Made by a program: the position numbers and the translations under genes | The notes under the pieces: generated by a model | What the model saw: only the letters and a program-made list of their open reading frames with translations | The model's database searches: none | Told to the model about the DNA's origin: nothing | NCBI RefSeq assembly: GCF_004345565.1 | Contig: NZ_SLWA01000001.1 | Span: 901,892-965,891 of the forward strand | DNA: 64,000 bases | Source of the DNA: Flavobacterium circumlabens | GTDB taxonomy: Bacteria; Bacteroidota; Bacteroidia; Flavobacteriales; Flavobacteriaceae | Direction of reading: 5' to 3' | Part shown: piece by piece, positions 1 through 7,537 of the stretch | Layout: each line of letters opens with the position of its first letter | Position numbering within the stretch: the stretch's first letter is position 1

Positions 1-472
1 TAAATTAAATGAGTCTGAAAAAATGGTTGCCTTTTTCAAAGAAACAAGTGTTTCTGTTGGAGAGGCAAATCCGATTTTAGAATCTAAAGATACCGCGCTG
101 ATTACGCAAGGGGATAAAATGTTTAAGGTTTTCTCTCGTCCTCAGATTGACTTGGAAGATATCATGAAGTTTGAGAAAGTAGCAGCTTACATAACGGAGA
201 ACGATCTGGATCAGGAAATTTTAGAGCAAGCCGAAATTCAGGTGAAATATTCCGGCTACATAGAAAAGGAAAGAAATAACGCAGACAAGTTGACAAGACT
301 TGAAGAAGTGAAAATCCCGGAAAATTTCGATTACAATAAAATCAAATCGATGTCTATTGAAGCAAAACAGAAACTAAGTAAAATCCGTCCTGTTACCATT
401 TCGCAAGCTTCAAGAATTAGTGGTGTTTCTCCAAGTGATATTTCTGTCTTGTTAATCTATATGGGAAGGTAG
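1..472 (+). CDS. mnmG: tRNA uridine-5-carboxymethylaminomethyl modification enzyme MnmG (GidA), C-terminal part
   Basis: This is the 3' end of a gene cut by the window edge; the reading frame is open from base 2 (KLNESEK before the first internal Met at 23), so that Met is not the start. MnmG works with MnmE to put a carboxymethylaminomethyl group on the wobble uridine of some tRNAs. The visible part is the helical C-terminal region that contacts MnmE and tRNA, recognisable by the run YIEKERNNADKL and the tail SRISGVSPSDISVLLIYMG, both typical of the family. The FAD-binding part lies outside the window. mnmG often lies near the replication origin, which fits the parS-like site just downstream. 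Confidence 0.93.
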   Translation, partial: KLNESEKMVAFFKETSVSVGEANPILESKDTALITQGDKMFKVFSRPQIDLEDIMKFEKVAAYITENDLDQEILEQAEIQVKYSGYIEKERNNADKLTRLEEVKIPENFDYNKIKSMSIEAKQKLSKIRPVTISQASRISGVSPSDISVLLIYMGR

Positions 473-480
473 TTTTTTAG

Positions 481-530
481 TTTACAGTCGCAGTCTCAGT
501 TCACATACAGCGGCAAACGGAGACTGTAAA
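481..530. repeat. Intergenic inverted repeat with CAGTCTCAG-type sequence
   Basis: The arms TTTACAGTC (481-489) and GACTGTAAA (522-530) are inverted copies enclosing a CAGTCTCAGTTCACA-like stretch. Similar AGTCTCAG/TTCAGT/ACAGT sequence occurs at about 55475-55500, so this may be one member of a dispersed intergenic family. There is no long U tract, so I do not call it a terminator. Confidence 0.4.
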
Positions 531-544
531 CCGAGACTAAAAAT

Positions 545-560
545 TGTTCCACGTGAAACT
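545..560. promoter_or_regulatory. parS-like centromere site (candidate ParB binding site)
   Basis: The 16-mer TGTTCCACGTGAAACT has the CACGTG core and both flanks of the widely conserved chromosomal parS consensus TGTTNCACGTGAAACA, differing only at the last base (position 5 is variable in the consensus). It lies in an intergenic gap directly after mnmG, a gene commonly found near oriC, where parS sites cluster. Binding by ParB is inferred; parA and parB are not in the window. Confidence 0.6.
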
Positions 561-606
561 ATTTGTAAAGATTCTGAAATAAGTAATTATTTTTTATCAT
601 CTACTC

Positions 607-1071
607 ATGAAGATAATTGAGAAAGAAGTTTTATCATTGCAGGATAAAGAAGTGTTATTGCAACTTTGGAATAATGAATATCCGGAACAATTAAATTATC
701 AGACAATGGATGATTTTGATTCGTATCTGGACGCTCTGTCTGATAAGAATCATTATTTGTTAATCGATGGTGAAGATAAAATAAAAGGTTGGGCATTCAC
801 GTTTTTAAGAAATGATGAAGACTGGTTTGCTATAATTTTAAATCAGGATGTTCAGGGAAAAGGAAAAGGTTCGCTTCTTATTAATCAATTAAAAAAGAAC
901 AAAGACAGTTTGAATGGTTGGGTTATTGATCATGAAAATGATGTGAAGCAAAATCAAGAGCAGTATAAATCTCCGCTGTTGTTTTATAGCAAAAATGGAT
1001 TTGTAGTTTGCAAAGAAACCAGAATTGAAAATGAGAAAATGTCTGCTGTCAAAATAAATTGGAAACGATAA
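607..1071 (+). CDS. GNAT-family N-acetyltransferase
   Basis: A 154-residue protein, the size of a single GNAT domain. The segment QDVQGKGKGSLLINQL (about residues 80-95) matches the acetyl-CoA pyrophosphate-binding motif (Q/R-x-x-G-x-G/A). The later LLFYSKNGFVV (about residues 123-133) resembles the family's Y-x-x-x-G-F element. The substrate cannot be told from sequence. It stands alone between mnmG and a methyltransferase gene and is followed by a hairpin terminator. No signal peptide is present, so it is probably cytoplasmic. Confidence 0.8.
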   Translation: MKIIEKEVLSLQDKEVLLQLWNNEYPEQLNYQTMDDFDSYLDALSDKNHYLLIDGEDKIKGWAFTFLRNDEDWFAIILNQDVQGKGKGSLLINQLKKNKDSLNGWVIDHENDVKQNQEQYKSPLLFYSKNGFVVCKETRIENEKMSAVKINWKR

Positions 1072-1090
1072 AAAAATATAAAGGAAGAGG

Positions 1091-1118
1091 CCCTAAAAGT
1101 GAAATTTCATTTTTAGGG
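1091..1118 (+). terminator. Hairpin terminator after the GNAT gene
   Basis: CCCTAAAA (1091-1098) pairs with TTTTAGGG (1111-1118), and the interior TGAAA/TTTCA extends the stem with one G-U pair. It lies 20 bases after the stop codon of the acetyltransferase gene. The T tract is only partial, so termination strength is uncertain. Confidence 0.55.
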
Positions 1119-1157
1119 TTTGCTGTGAAATTAAACCAAAATACCTATAATTAAAAA

Positions 1158-2006
1158 ATGGACGTTTTAAATAAAAAACATTTTCTTACTGTAAAAGATC
1201 ACTCGGTTTCTAAAGAAACTTTCGAATTGTATCATGATGAAAATCTGGACATGCTGATTACATCTCCGCAACCCGATTTAGAAAATTTAGGAAGATATTA
1301 CGAAAGCGAAGATTATATTTCGCACACAGACAACAAACGTTCGGTATTTGAAAAGGCCTATCATTTTGTAAAAAATATAGCATTGAAAAATAAACTGGAT
1401 TTAATTAATTCGGAACAATCTCAAAAAGGTAAAATTTTAGACATTGGAGCCGGAACTGGAGATTTTTTACTGACCGCAAAAAATGATGGTTGGGAAACGG
1501 TTGGAGTAGAGCCGAGCGAAAGAGCAAAAGAAATTGCAATTAAAAAAGGGATTTCATTTGTGGAAGAAATTAGTGTCCTCGAAAATAATTCTTTTGACGT
1601 CATTACCATGTGGCACGTTTTGGAACACGTTCCAAATTTAGAATTGCAGATTCAGGAATTGAAGCGTTTATTAAAACCAACTGGAACATTAATTGTTGCG
1701 GTTCCAAACTTCAAATCGTACGACGCAAAATATTATAAGGAATTTTGGGCAGCCTATGATGTGCCCATTCACTTTTGGCATTTTTCGAAAAAAGCGATTC
1801 AGTCTCTTTTTGCAAAAGTTGATATGAACCTGGAAAAAGTCCTTCCGATGAAATTTGATTCTTTTTATGTGAGCTTATTATCCGAAAAATATAAAACCGG
1901 AAAAATGAATTACATTAGTGCATTTTTTGTTGGCTTAAGGTCAAATCTGAAAGCCAAACGAACATTAGAATATTCTTCGCACATTTACGTGCTAAAAAAC
2001 AGTTAA
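1158..2006 (+). CDS. Class I SAM-dependent methyltransferase
   Basis: A 282-residue protein with a Methyltransf_23-like fold. Motif I is ILDIGAGTGDFL (about residues 93-104), followed by the acidic end of strand 2 in VGVEPSE and the post-motif segment DVITMWHVLEHVPN. These bind S-adenosylmethionine. The region before residue 90 carries a short conserved-looking stretch (PDLENLGRYYESEDYISH) often seen in methyltransferases acting on sugars, lipids or small metabolites. The acceptor is unknown. No transmembrane segment or signal peptide is seen. Single gene, no overlap with its neighbours. Confidence 0.85.
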   Translation: MDVLNKKHFLTVKDHSVSKETFELYHDENLDMLITSPQPDLENLGRYYESEDYISHTDNKRSVFEKAYHFVKNIALKNKLDLINSEQSQKGKILDIGAGTGDFLLTAKNDGWETVGVEPSERAKEIAIKKGISFVEEISVLENNSFDVITMWHVLEHVPNLELQIQELKRLLKPTGTLIVAVPNFKSYDAKYYKEFWAAYDVPIHFWHFSKKAIQSLFAKVDMNLEKVLPMKFDSFYVSLLSEKYKTGKMNYISAFFVGLRSNLKAKRTLEYSSHIYVLKNS

Positions 2007-2189
2007 AACTTATTTTTAGCGCATTTAAGCGAGGTTTTGCATTATAGAGGACTCTGAATATGTCTTTTTTTAAAAAATCGCTTAAAATTAAGCTAATAAA
2101 TCCATTATTAATAACAGTAAATTATAAATATCTTAAGTTCGATAACAAAAATTGATACAAGAAAAAAGGAGCATTTTTTAAACTTTATG

Positions 2190-2218
2190 TTGATGCTATT
2201 TATTTTTTTATATTTTTG
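2190..2218 (+). promoter_or_regulatory. Predicted Bacteroidota promoter for the OmpH-like gene
   Basis: TTG at 2190-2192 and TATTTTTG at 2211-2218 fit the phylum's -33 (TTG) and -7 (TAnnTTTG) elements with an 18-base spacer. They lie 33 bases before the start codon at 2252. The call is from motif match only. Confidence 0.6.
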
Positions 2219-2251
2219 TCTTCAACATTAAAAAAATAGAAATTAAAAAAA

Positions 2252-2833
2252 ATGAAAAAAGCATTAGTAATTATCGCAGTTTCAATTTTCGTTGTTTCAT
2301 GTGGTAAAACAGCAGAAGTTAAAGAAGTAAAAACGGCTTACGTTGATACTTCTGTTTTAATGAAAGAGTACACTGAGGCAAAAGATCTGGAAGCAAAATA
2401 CAAAGGTCAGGCAGAAGAAAAAGGAAGACAACTACAAGCTGAAATTACTCGTTTTAAACAAGACGCTGCTAGTTTTCAAAGTCAGGCACAAGCAAATGGT
2501 CAGGCATGGGCTCAACAAAGAGGTGCTGAGTTGCAAAAAAGAGAGCAACAATTGGGTTACGCTCAACAAGCTTTGTCTCAACAATTGCAACAGGAAAGCG
2601 GAGTTGAAATGGATTCTCTTGTAAGCGGAGTGAAGAAATTTATCAAAGAATACGGTAAGAAAAACGGTTACTCTTATATCTACGGAACTGGTGATGCTGC
2701 AACAGTATTGTATGCTGAAGAGAAATATGATATTACAAAAGATATCATTAAAGCTTTGAACGATAAGTACAAAGCGGCTCCAAAAACAGAAGAAAAAGCT
2801 CCCGCTAAAGAAGGTGAAGAGGCTAAGAAATAA
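2252..2833 (+). CDS. OmpH/Skp-family periplasmic chaperone-like lipoprotein
   Basis: A 193-residue protein starting with a lipoprotein signal (VSIFVVSCGK; lipidated Cys at residue 17). The body is highly charged and Gln/Lys/Glu-rich, with predicted long helices (about residues 40-125), as in the tentacle helices of Skp/OmpH. The YVDTSVLMKEY segment near residue 30 resembles the conserved N-terminal strand (VDxxxV) of OmpH proteins. Such proteins hold unfolded outer-membrane proteins in the periplasm. The Lys/Glu/Ala-rich tail is low complexity. Lipid anchoring differs from soluble Skp of Proteobacteria but is common in Bacteroidota. The gene has its own promoter and terminator. Confidence 0.82.
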   Translation: MKKALVIIAVSIFVVSCGKTAEVKEVKTAYVDTSVLMKEYTEAKDLEAKYKGQAEEKGRQLQAEITRFKQDAASFQSQAQANGQAWAQQRGAELQKREQQLGYAQQALSQQLQQESGVEMDSLVSGVKKFIKEYGKKNGYSYIYGTGDAATVLYAEEKYDITKDIIKALNDKYKAAPKTEEKAPAKEGEEAKK

Positions 2834-2855
2834 TCGACCAAACGAACTAAATTTT

Positions 2856-2888
2856 AAAAACCTAAATCTATCTCAGATTTAGGTTTTT
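2856..2888 (+). terminator. Rho-independent terminator after the OmpH-like gene
   Basis: A 14-bp stem (2856-2869 with 2875-2888, ACCTAAATCT against AGATTTAGGT plus A/T pairs) has a 5-base loop and runs into TTTTTTC. It is 23 bases downstream of the stop codon. Confidence 0.85.
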
Positions 2889-2934
2889 TCTTTTATAAAA
2901 ATACGATACTTTTAGTTTTTCAATACAAGCCCAA

Positions 2935-5214
2935 ATGCAAAACGTTACAGAAGCTGCTGCTTATACTTTACAATTTATCAATCAGACGCAAAAGTCTATA
3001 TTTCTTACCGGTAAAGCGGGTACAGGGAAAACGACACTTTTGCGAGAAATCATTGCGACTACCCACAAAAATACTGTTGTTGTGGCACCTACGGGAATTG
3101 CGGCGCTAAACGCCGGCGGAGTGACCATTCACTCTATGTTTCAGCTGCCTTTTTCCGCTTTTATTCCGTCTTATGAAGCAAATTCGCAGTTTACAGAAAC
3201 CGTAAAATTCGAAAATAAGGAAACACTGCGCAGGCATTTTAAAATGAATAATGTCAAGCGAAATGTCATCAAAAACATGGAATTGCTCATTATTGATGAA
3301 GTAAGTATGCTTCGCGCGGATTTGCTGGATGCCATTGACTTTATGATGCAGACTGTTCGCAGAAATTCGCAGGCTTTTGGTGGTGTTCAGGTCCTTTTTA
3401 TTGGTGATTTATTGCAATTACCGCCTGTAATCCGTGATGAAGAATGGAGAACACTGCGAAATTATTACAAAGGAAAATTCTTTTTTCATTCCCATGTAAT
3501 CCAGCAAAATCCGCCCTTGTATATTGAATTATCGAAGATTTATCGCCAAACCGATGATGATTTTATTTCGGTTTTGAATAATCTGAGGAATAATCAGATT
3601 TCAGCACAGGATATCCAGTTTCTGAACCAATATGTGAAACCCGATTTCGATTTAAAAAATTATGAAGGTTATATCACTTTAACCACGCACAATGCCAAAG
3701 CAGATTCTATTAACGAGCAGTCCATTAATGATTTGGCCGGAAGGGAATATTCATATCAGCCTTTTATCGTAAGTGATTTTCCGGAGAAAATTTTTCCTGT
3801 GGAAGAAAACCTGAAACTGAAGGTGGGAGCGCAGGTGATGTTTGTTAAAAACGATTTGTCTTTTGAAAAACGCTATTTTAATGGAAAAATGGGCATCATC
3901 AAGTCACTTTCACCCGAAGAAATTTTTGTTTACTTCCCGGAAGAGAATAAAACAATCGAAGTAGAGAAATATGAGTGGAAAAACATTCGATATAAAGTCA
4001 ATGAACTAACAAAAGAGATAGAAGAGGAAGTTCTGGGCACTTTTGCCCATTATCCGCTTAAACTGGCCTGGGCGATTACTGTACATAAAAGCCAGGGACT
4101 AACTTTTGACAAAGCTGCGCTTGACGTATCGCAGGTTTTTCTTCCCGGGCAGGCATATGTTGCTTTATCGCGATTAAGGTCCTTAAACGGCCTTATTTTG
4201 CTTTCTCCGATGCAGATGAACGGAATTTCTAATGATCAGGATGTGATGGATTACGCTTTGAATAAAGCTACAGATGATATTTTAGAAAAATCCCTGCATT
4301 TCGAAACAAAGAATTTTATTCATAACTATTTGATTAACAGTTTTAACTGGACAGATTTAACGCAGGAATGGAGAAACCATCGTTTTAGTTATAACGAAAA
4401 CGCAGCTGCTTCAGAAAAAGCCAAACATGCCATGTGGGCGCACAAACGCCTGGAAATCATTGAGCAGCTTTCTGATCCTTCGCAAAAATTCATCAATCAG
4501 CTCAACAAAATATTCAATACTGAAACGGTTGATTTGTATTTTGTTCAGGAAAGGGTAGAGGCGGCCTATGTGTATTTCTTTAAACCAATGGACAAACTGG
4601 TTACGGATCTTTTGCAGAAAATGGCTGAAATTCAGAAGTTTAAAAAAGTAAAGGAATTTTACGAGGAACTGGCTTTTCTGGATGATCTGCAAACAAAAGC
4701 CGTTTTACGTCTGATGAAAGCCAAATTATTAATTGAAATTGTGGTTGCCGGAGAAACGATCTGTAAAGAAAAATTAACGTCTCCTGCCATTAAAAATTTC
4801 AAATCAAATAAGCTCGAAAAGATTCGTGAAGAGTTTCAAATGAGCAATACCGATATTTTTAAACCGGATGAGCCGGTTGTTCGATATACGGCCAAAAAAC
4901 TGGACAAAAACGAACCAAAAGCAGTCAAAAAAACGACCGTCGAGGAGACGTACGATTTGTGGATTGAAAAAAATTCTGTTCAGGATATTGCGAGAATGAG
5001 AAAGCTAACGGTGCAAACCGTTGAAACGCATTTGATTAAATTGATTCAGGCTAAAAAAGTCGAAATTGCTGATGTGCTGCCGTATGATAAAATACTGGCT
5101 TTAAGGGAAGCTTTTGAATTTTATCAGGAAGAATCACTGAACGGTCTGAAAGAAAAACATGGGGATGAGTTTACCTGGGATGAGCTTAAAATGTTTAAGG
5201 CAAGTATAAATTAA
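2935..5214 (+). CDS. PIF1/RecD-like superfamily 1 helicase with C-terminal helix-turn-helix
   Basis: A 759-residue ATP-dependent DNA helicase. Walker A GKAGTGKT is at residues 26-33, Walker B LLIIDEVSML near 117-126, GDLLQLPPV near 157, the motif V-like VHKSQGLTFD near 382 and motif VI YVALSRLR near 408. This order and spelling are those of the PIF1/RecD2 group. Roughly residues 430-650 have no motif I recognise. Residues about 668-715 (DLWIEKNSVQDIARMRKL) form a helix-turn-helix like the HTH_40 domain attached to some RecQ and PIF1 helicases. This architecture is common in Bacteroidota, usually annotated only as a helicase or AAA protein. The exact DNA substrate (G-quadruplex, R-loop, fork) cannot be inferred. 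Confidence 0.85.
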   Translation: MQNVTEAAAYTLQFINQTQKSIFLTGKAGTGKTTLLREIIATTHKNTVVVAPTGIAALNAGGVTIHSMFQLPFSAFIPSYEANSQFTETVKFENKETLRRHFKMNNVKRNVIKNMELLIIDEVSMLRADLLDAIDFMMQTVRRNSQAFGGVQVLFIGDLLQLPPVIRDEEWRTLRNYYKGKFFFHSHVIQQNPPLYIELSKIYRQTDDDFISVLNNLRNNQISAQDIQFLNQYVKPDFDLKNYEGYITLTTHNAKADSINEQSINDLAGREYSYQPFIVSDFPEKIFPVEENLKLKVGAQVMFVKNDLSFEKRYFNGKMGIIKSLSPEEIFVYFPEENKTIEVEKYEWKNIRYKVNELTKEIEEEVLGTFAHYPLKLAWAITVHKSQGLTFDKAALDVSQVFLPGQAYVALSRLRSLNGLILLSPMQMNGISNDQDVMDYALNKATDDILEKSLHFETKNFIHNYLINSFNWTDLTQEWRNHRFSYNENAAASEKAKHAMWAHKRLEIIEQLSDPSQKFINQLNKIFNTETVDLYFVQERVEAAYVYFFKPMDKLVTDLLQKMAEIQKFKKVKEFYEELAFLDDLQTKAVLRLMKAKLLIEIVVAGETICKEKLTSPAIKNFKSNKLEKIREEFQMSNTDIFKPDEPVVRYTAKKLDKNEPKAVKKTTVEETYDLWIEKNSVQDIARMRKLTVQTVETHLIKLIQAKKVEIADVLPYDKILALREAFEFYQEESLNGLKEKHGDEFTWDELKMFKASIN

Positions 5215-5271
5215 GTACTTTTATATTTCGTTAACTATCAGATTTATAAATAAGTAAAAAAATATTCAGCT

Positions 5272-6033
5272 ATGAGAAAAAATAGTATTTATCTAATATT
5301 TTTGATTTTTTGCAATCACACGATTTTTAGTCAGGATTTAAAACCGGAATATCAAAAGTTTGTCAAAAGTTTTATGACTAATGTGAAAAGCAATAACAAA
5401 GCTGGTGTTGCGGCTTTTATTTCCTTTCCGCTTGGAAGAGATTATCCAATCCCGTCTGTTAAAAACAAAGCCGATTTTATAAAAAGATACGATCAGATTT
5501 TTGATGCGACATTAAAAAACAAAATTATAAAATCGAATCCCGCAAAAGACTGGACTGAAATGGGCTGGCGTGGTATTATGCTTTTGCAAGGCGATATCTG
5601 GATGGATACGGATGGCAAAGTGATCACCATAAATTATCAGTCACAAGCTGAAAAGAATCAAAAAAATAAGCTGATTGCCAGCGAAAAAGGAAAATTAAAT
5701 CCAGCCATTGCAACTTTTAAAGCCTCGGTTTGTATTTTGGAAACGAGCAAATTCAGAATTAGAATTGACGATCTTGGAAATGATAATTTCAGGTATGCTT
5801 CATGGTCAATAAAAAAATTGATGAGTGATACCCCTGATTTAGTGATTACTAACGGAAAAGATATTTCTGACGGAAGTGGTGGAAATCATCATTATGAATT
5901 CAAAAAAGGAAATTTCACTTATGAATGTGCCATTATCCTGATAGGAACATCAGATTCACCTCCGGCCACTCTGACCATCTATCAGGATGGAAAAGAAATC
6001 CTGACGCAAAATGCTAAATTGGTTTTGAAATAA
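5272..6033 (+). CDS. Exported protein of unknown function
   Basis: I do not recognise this 253-residue protein. It begins with a signal peptide (hydrophobic YLIFLIFCNHTIFS, probable cleavage before QDL). Residues 25-100 (YQKFVKSFMTNVKSNNKAGVAAF) look like the start of a small alpha+beta exported domain, possibly NTF2-like, ending near GWRGIMLLQGDIWMD. A second part (about residues 180-253) is predicted mostly beta, with a Gly/His-rich turn GSGGNHH. It probably acts in the periplasm or at the cell surface. There is no operon partner: the gene is followed by 297 bases of non-coding sequence and the next gene is convergent. Confidence 0.65.
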   Translation: MRKNSIYLIFLIFCNHTIFSQDLKPEYQKFVKSFMTNVKSNNKAGVAAFISFPLGRDYPIPSVKNKADFIKRYDQIFDATLKNKIIKSNPAKDWTEMGWRGIMLLQGDIWMDTDGKVITINYQSQAEKNQKNKLIASEKGKLNPAIATFKASVCILETSKFRIRIDDLGNDNFRYASWSIKKLMSDTPDLVITNGKDISDGSGGNHHYEFKKGNFTYECAIILIGTSDSPPATLTIYQDGKEILTQNAKLVLK

Positions 6034-6208
6034 AAAAAGTGATTTAAGGCTGTTTTTCGTCGTGTAAAGCTGTTTTTAAAGAAAACATGGCTTCTACGTT
6101 GTATACTTTAAAATAACACGCTATAATGGCTCTTTTTGAGTTTTCAATTTCATTTTTAGCTTAAAGGAATTTATCATAAAATTTTAACAGCGTTTTTACT
6201 ATAAACAG

Positions 6209-6224
6209 GTTTCCACGTGAAATG
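6209..6224. promoter_or_regulatory. Weak, degenerate parS-like palindrome
   Basis: GTTTCCACGTGAAATG keeps the CACGTG core and AAA flank of parS but matches the 16-base consensus at only 11-12 positions. It lies in the 6034-6330 intergenic gap, 5.7 kb from the better site at 545. Nothing else in that gap except the terminator at 6274 is recognisable. Confidence 0.2.
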
Positions 6225-6273
6225 GTATAAAGGTTGCATTAATCTTATAAGACTGTATTATAAGTAGATAAAA

Positions 6274-6306
6274 AAATCCTCTTTTCATTTTTTGAAAAGA
6301 GGATTT
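6274..6306 (-). terminator. Rho-independent terminator of the HU-SPOR gene
   Basis: AAATCCTCTTTTCA (6274-6287) pairs fully with TGAAAAGAGGATTT (6293-6306) around a five-base loop. On the minus strand the stem is followed by a T run (complement of 6270-6276). It lies 24 bases beyond the stop codon of the minus-strand gene starting at 7299. Confidence 0.85.
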
Positions 6307-6330
6307 AATAAGTAAGTAGTAAAAGGAATT

Positions 6331-7299
6331 TTATAATGCTTCGACTAAAATCCAGGCATCCGGATTTTCTCCTTTTTGAATTTCTTTTTGAGCTTTTTCT
6401 GCTTCAGCCATTGTTGGATAACTTCCGTATAAAACAGGAAATAAACCATGTTTGTTTTCACCCAGCATTCTTGCATTGTAACCATCTTTGATCAGTTGAT
6501 TATACGCTTTTCGGGCATTTTGTTCACTTCTGAATGCACCGGCCATAATGTGGTAAGGCATCGTTTTTATTTCAGTAGCTTCCGTTTTAACAGAGTCTAC
6601 AGAAAGCGTTACTGCAGGTAACGGATTTTGTATAAAAAATGTAGCTTCCTGAATCTTGTTCTGTACTTTTTTCTGAACAGCACCTTCCACAACCAGTGTT
6701 TGGTTTGCGATTTGATTTTGGTACAACGGATATCCGATACTTCCGGTTATTCCCAAACCTAAAACAAAAATGGCAGCATATCGTAAATAAGGCCTTGAAG
6801 ATCGTACTTGTTCTTCAGCTTCGGGTAAAGTTATAGTTTCTCTTTCCTGAATTTCCTCCAGTTTTTTCTCGAATATTTCTCTTTTAACCAAAGGAGAAAC
6901 AAACGGACCTAATCCGAAAGAAGTTGAAAGATAGTTGGTCTGATCGTTTGGAGTAAAAACCATGTTCATATCCGAGTTTAAACGAATATCACCAATGTTT
7001 TTAAAACTTAAAACGCCGTATTCTTCTAATACTTTTTTCCAATTCATAACCTCATGCGCAATTGCACTAACGGCAAAACCGTAAGAAGTGTTTTCAGACT
7101 GGGCAATATGATTGGCCAATAATCCGTCATTGTTTTTTAACAGACTGTTGAATGCGATAGTTTTCTTTGGGGGAAAAAACGAATTGGTGCTTTCATTAAG
7201 CTTGGCCGAGTGAATTTCGGTTAAAAATGCTCCAAAGCCGGGAACCGTTACACATTGATAACGATATAATAATTGCGAGATGTAAGTTTCGATTTTCAT
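6331..7299 (-). CDS. HU-like (CCDC81-type) domain protein with transmembrane segment and SPOR domain
   Basis: A 322-residue protein. The N-terminus (MKIETYISQLLYRYQCVTVP and on to about residue 135) matches the paired HU-like domains called CCDC81-like in Bacteroidota. A single hydrophobic segment around residues 173-195 (YAAIFVLGLGITGSIGYPLY) would cross the inner membrane. A C-terminal SPOR domain (about residues 247-320, MPYHIMAGAFRSEQNARKAY) would bind denuded septal peptidoglycan. The HU-like part would face the cytoplasm and the SPOR domain the periplasm, suggesting a link between nucleoid or cytoplasmic partners and the cell wall, perhaps at division. That role is inferred. A promoter match lies immediately before the ATG. 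Confidence 0.87.
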   Translation of the reverse strand: MKIETYISQLLYRYQCVTVPGFGAFLTEIHSAKLNESTNSFFPPKKTIAFNSLLKNNDGLLANHIAQSENTSYGFAVSAIAHEVMNWKKVLEEYGVLSFKNIGDIRLNSDMNMVFTPNDQTNYLSTSFGLGPFVSPLVKREIFEKKLEEIQERETITLPEAEEQVRSSRPYLRYAAIFVLGLGITGSIGYPLYQNQIANQTLVVEGAVQKKVQNKIQEATFFIQNPLPAVTLSVDSVKTEATEIKTMPYHIMAGAFRSEQNARKAYNQLIKDGYNARMLGENKHGLFPVLYGSYPTMAEAEKAQKEIQKGENPDAWILVEAL

Positions 7300-7304
7300 G
7301 GTAA

Positions 7305-7333
7305 CAAAGTTATGTAATGAATATAGTTATCAA
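7305..7333 (-). promoter_or_regulatory. Predicted promoter placing the start site at or next to the ATG (possible leaderless mRNA)
   Basis: On the minus strand TTG (7333-7331), an 18-base spacer and TAACTTTG (7312-7305) match the Bacteroidota -33/-7 elements. Only five bases (TTACC) separate the -7 element from the start codon at 7299, so transcription would begin at or very near the ATG. Confidence 0.6.
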
Positions 7334-7537
7334 AATTTTATTCACAATTTTTATTAACAATTCGCTTTATTTTATAGATAATTAATTTTCAAACAGTTAA
7401 TTGTGTGTATTGCCCGTGTAAGGAAATATTTAGAGCATTAACACTATTTTTTATTAAGAAATTACTTTATTTTAATGATATTTGCTGCTTCGAATCGGAT
7501 TTTTATCTTAGTCTATTTTACATAATATTTTTAATCA

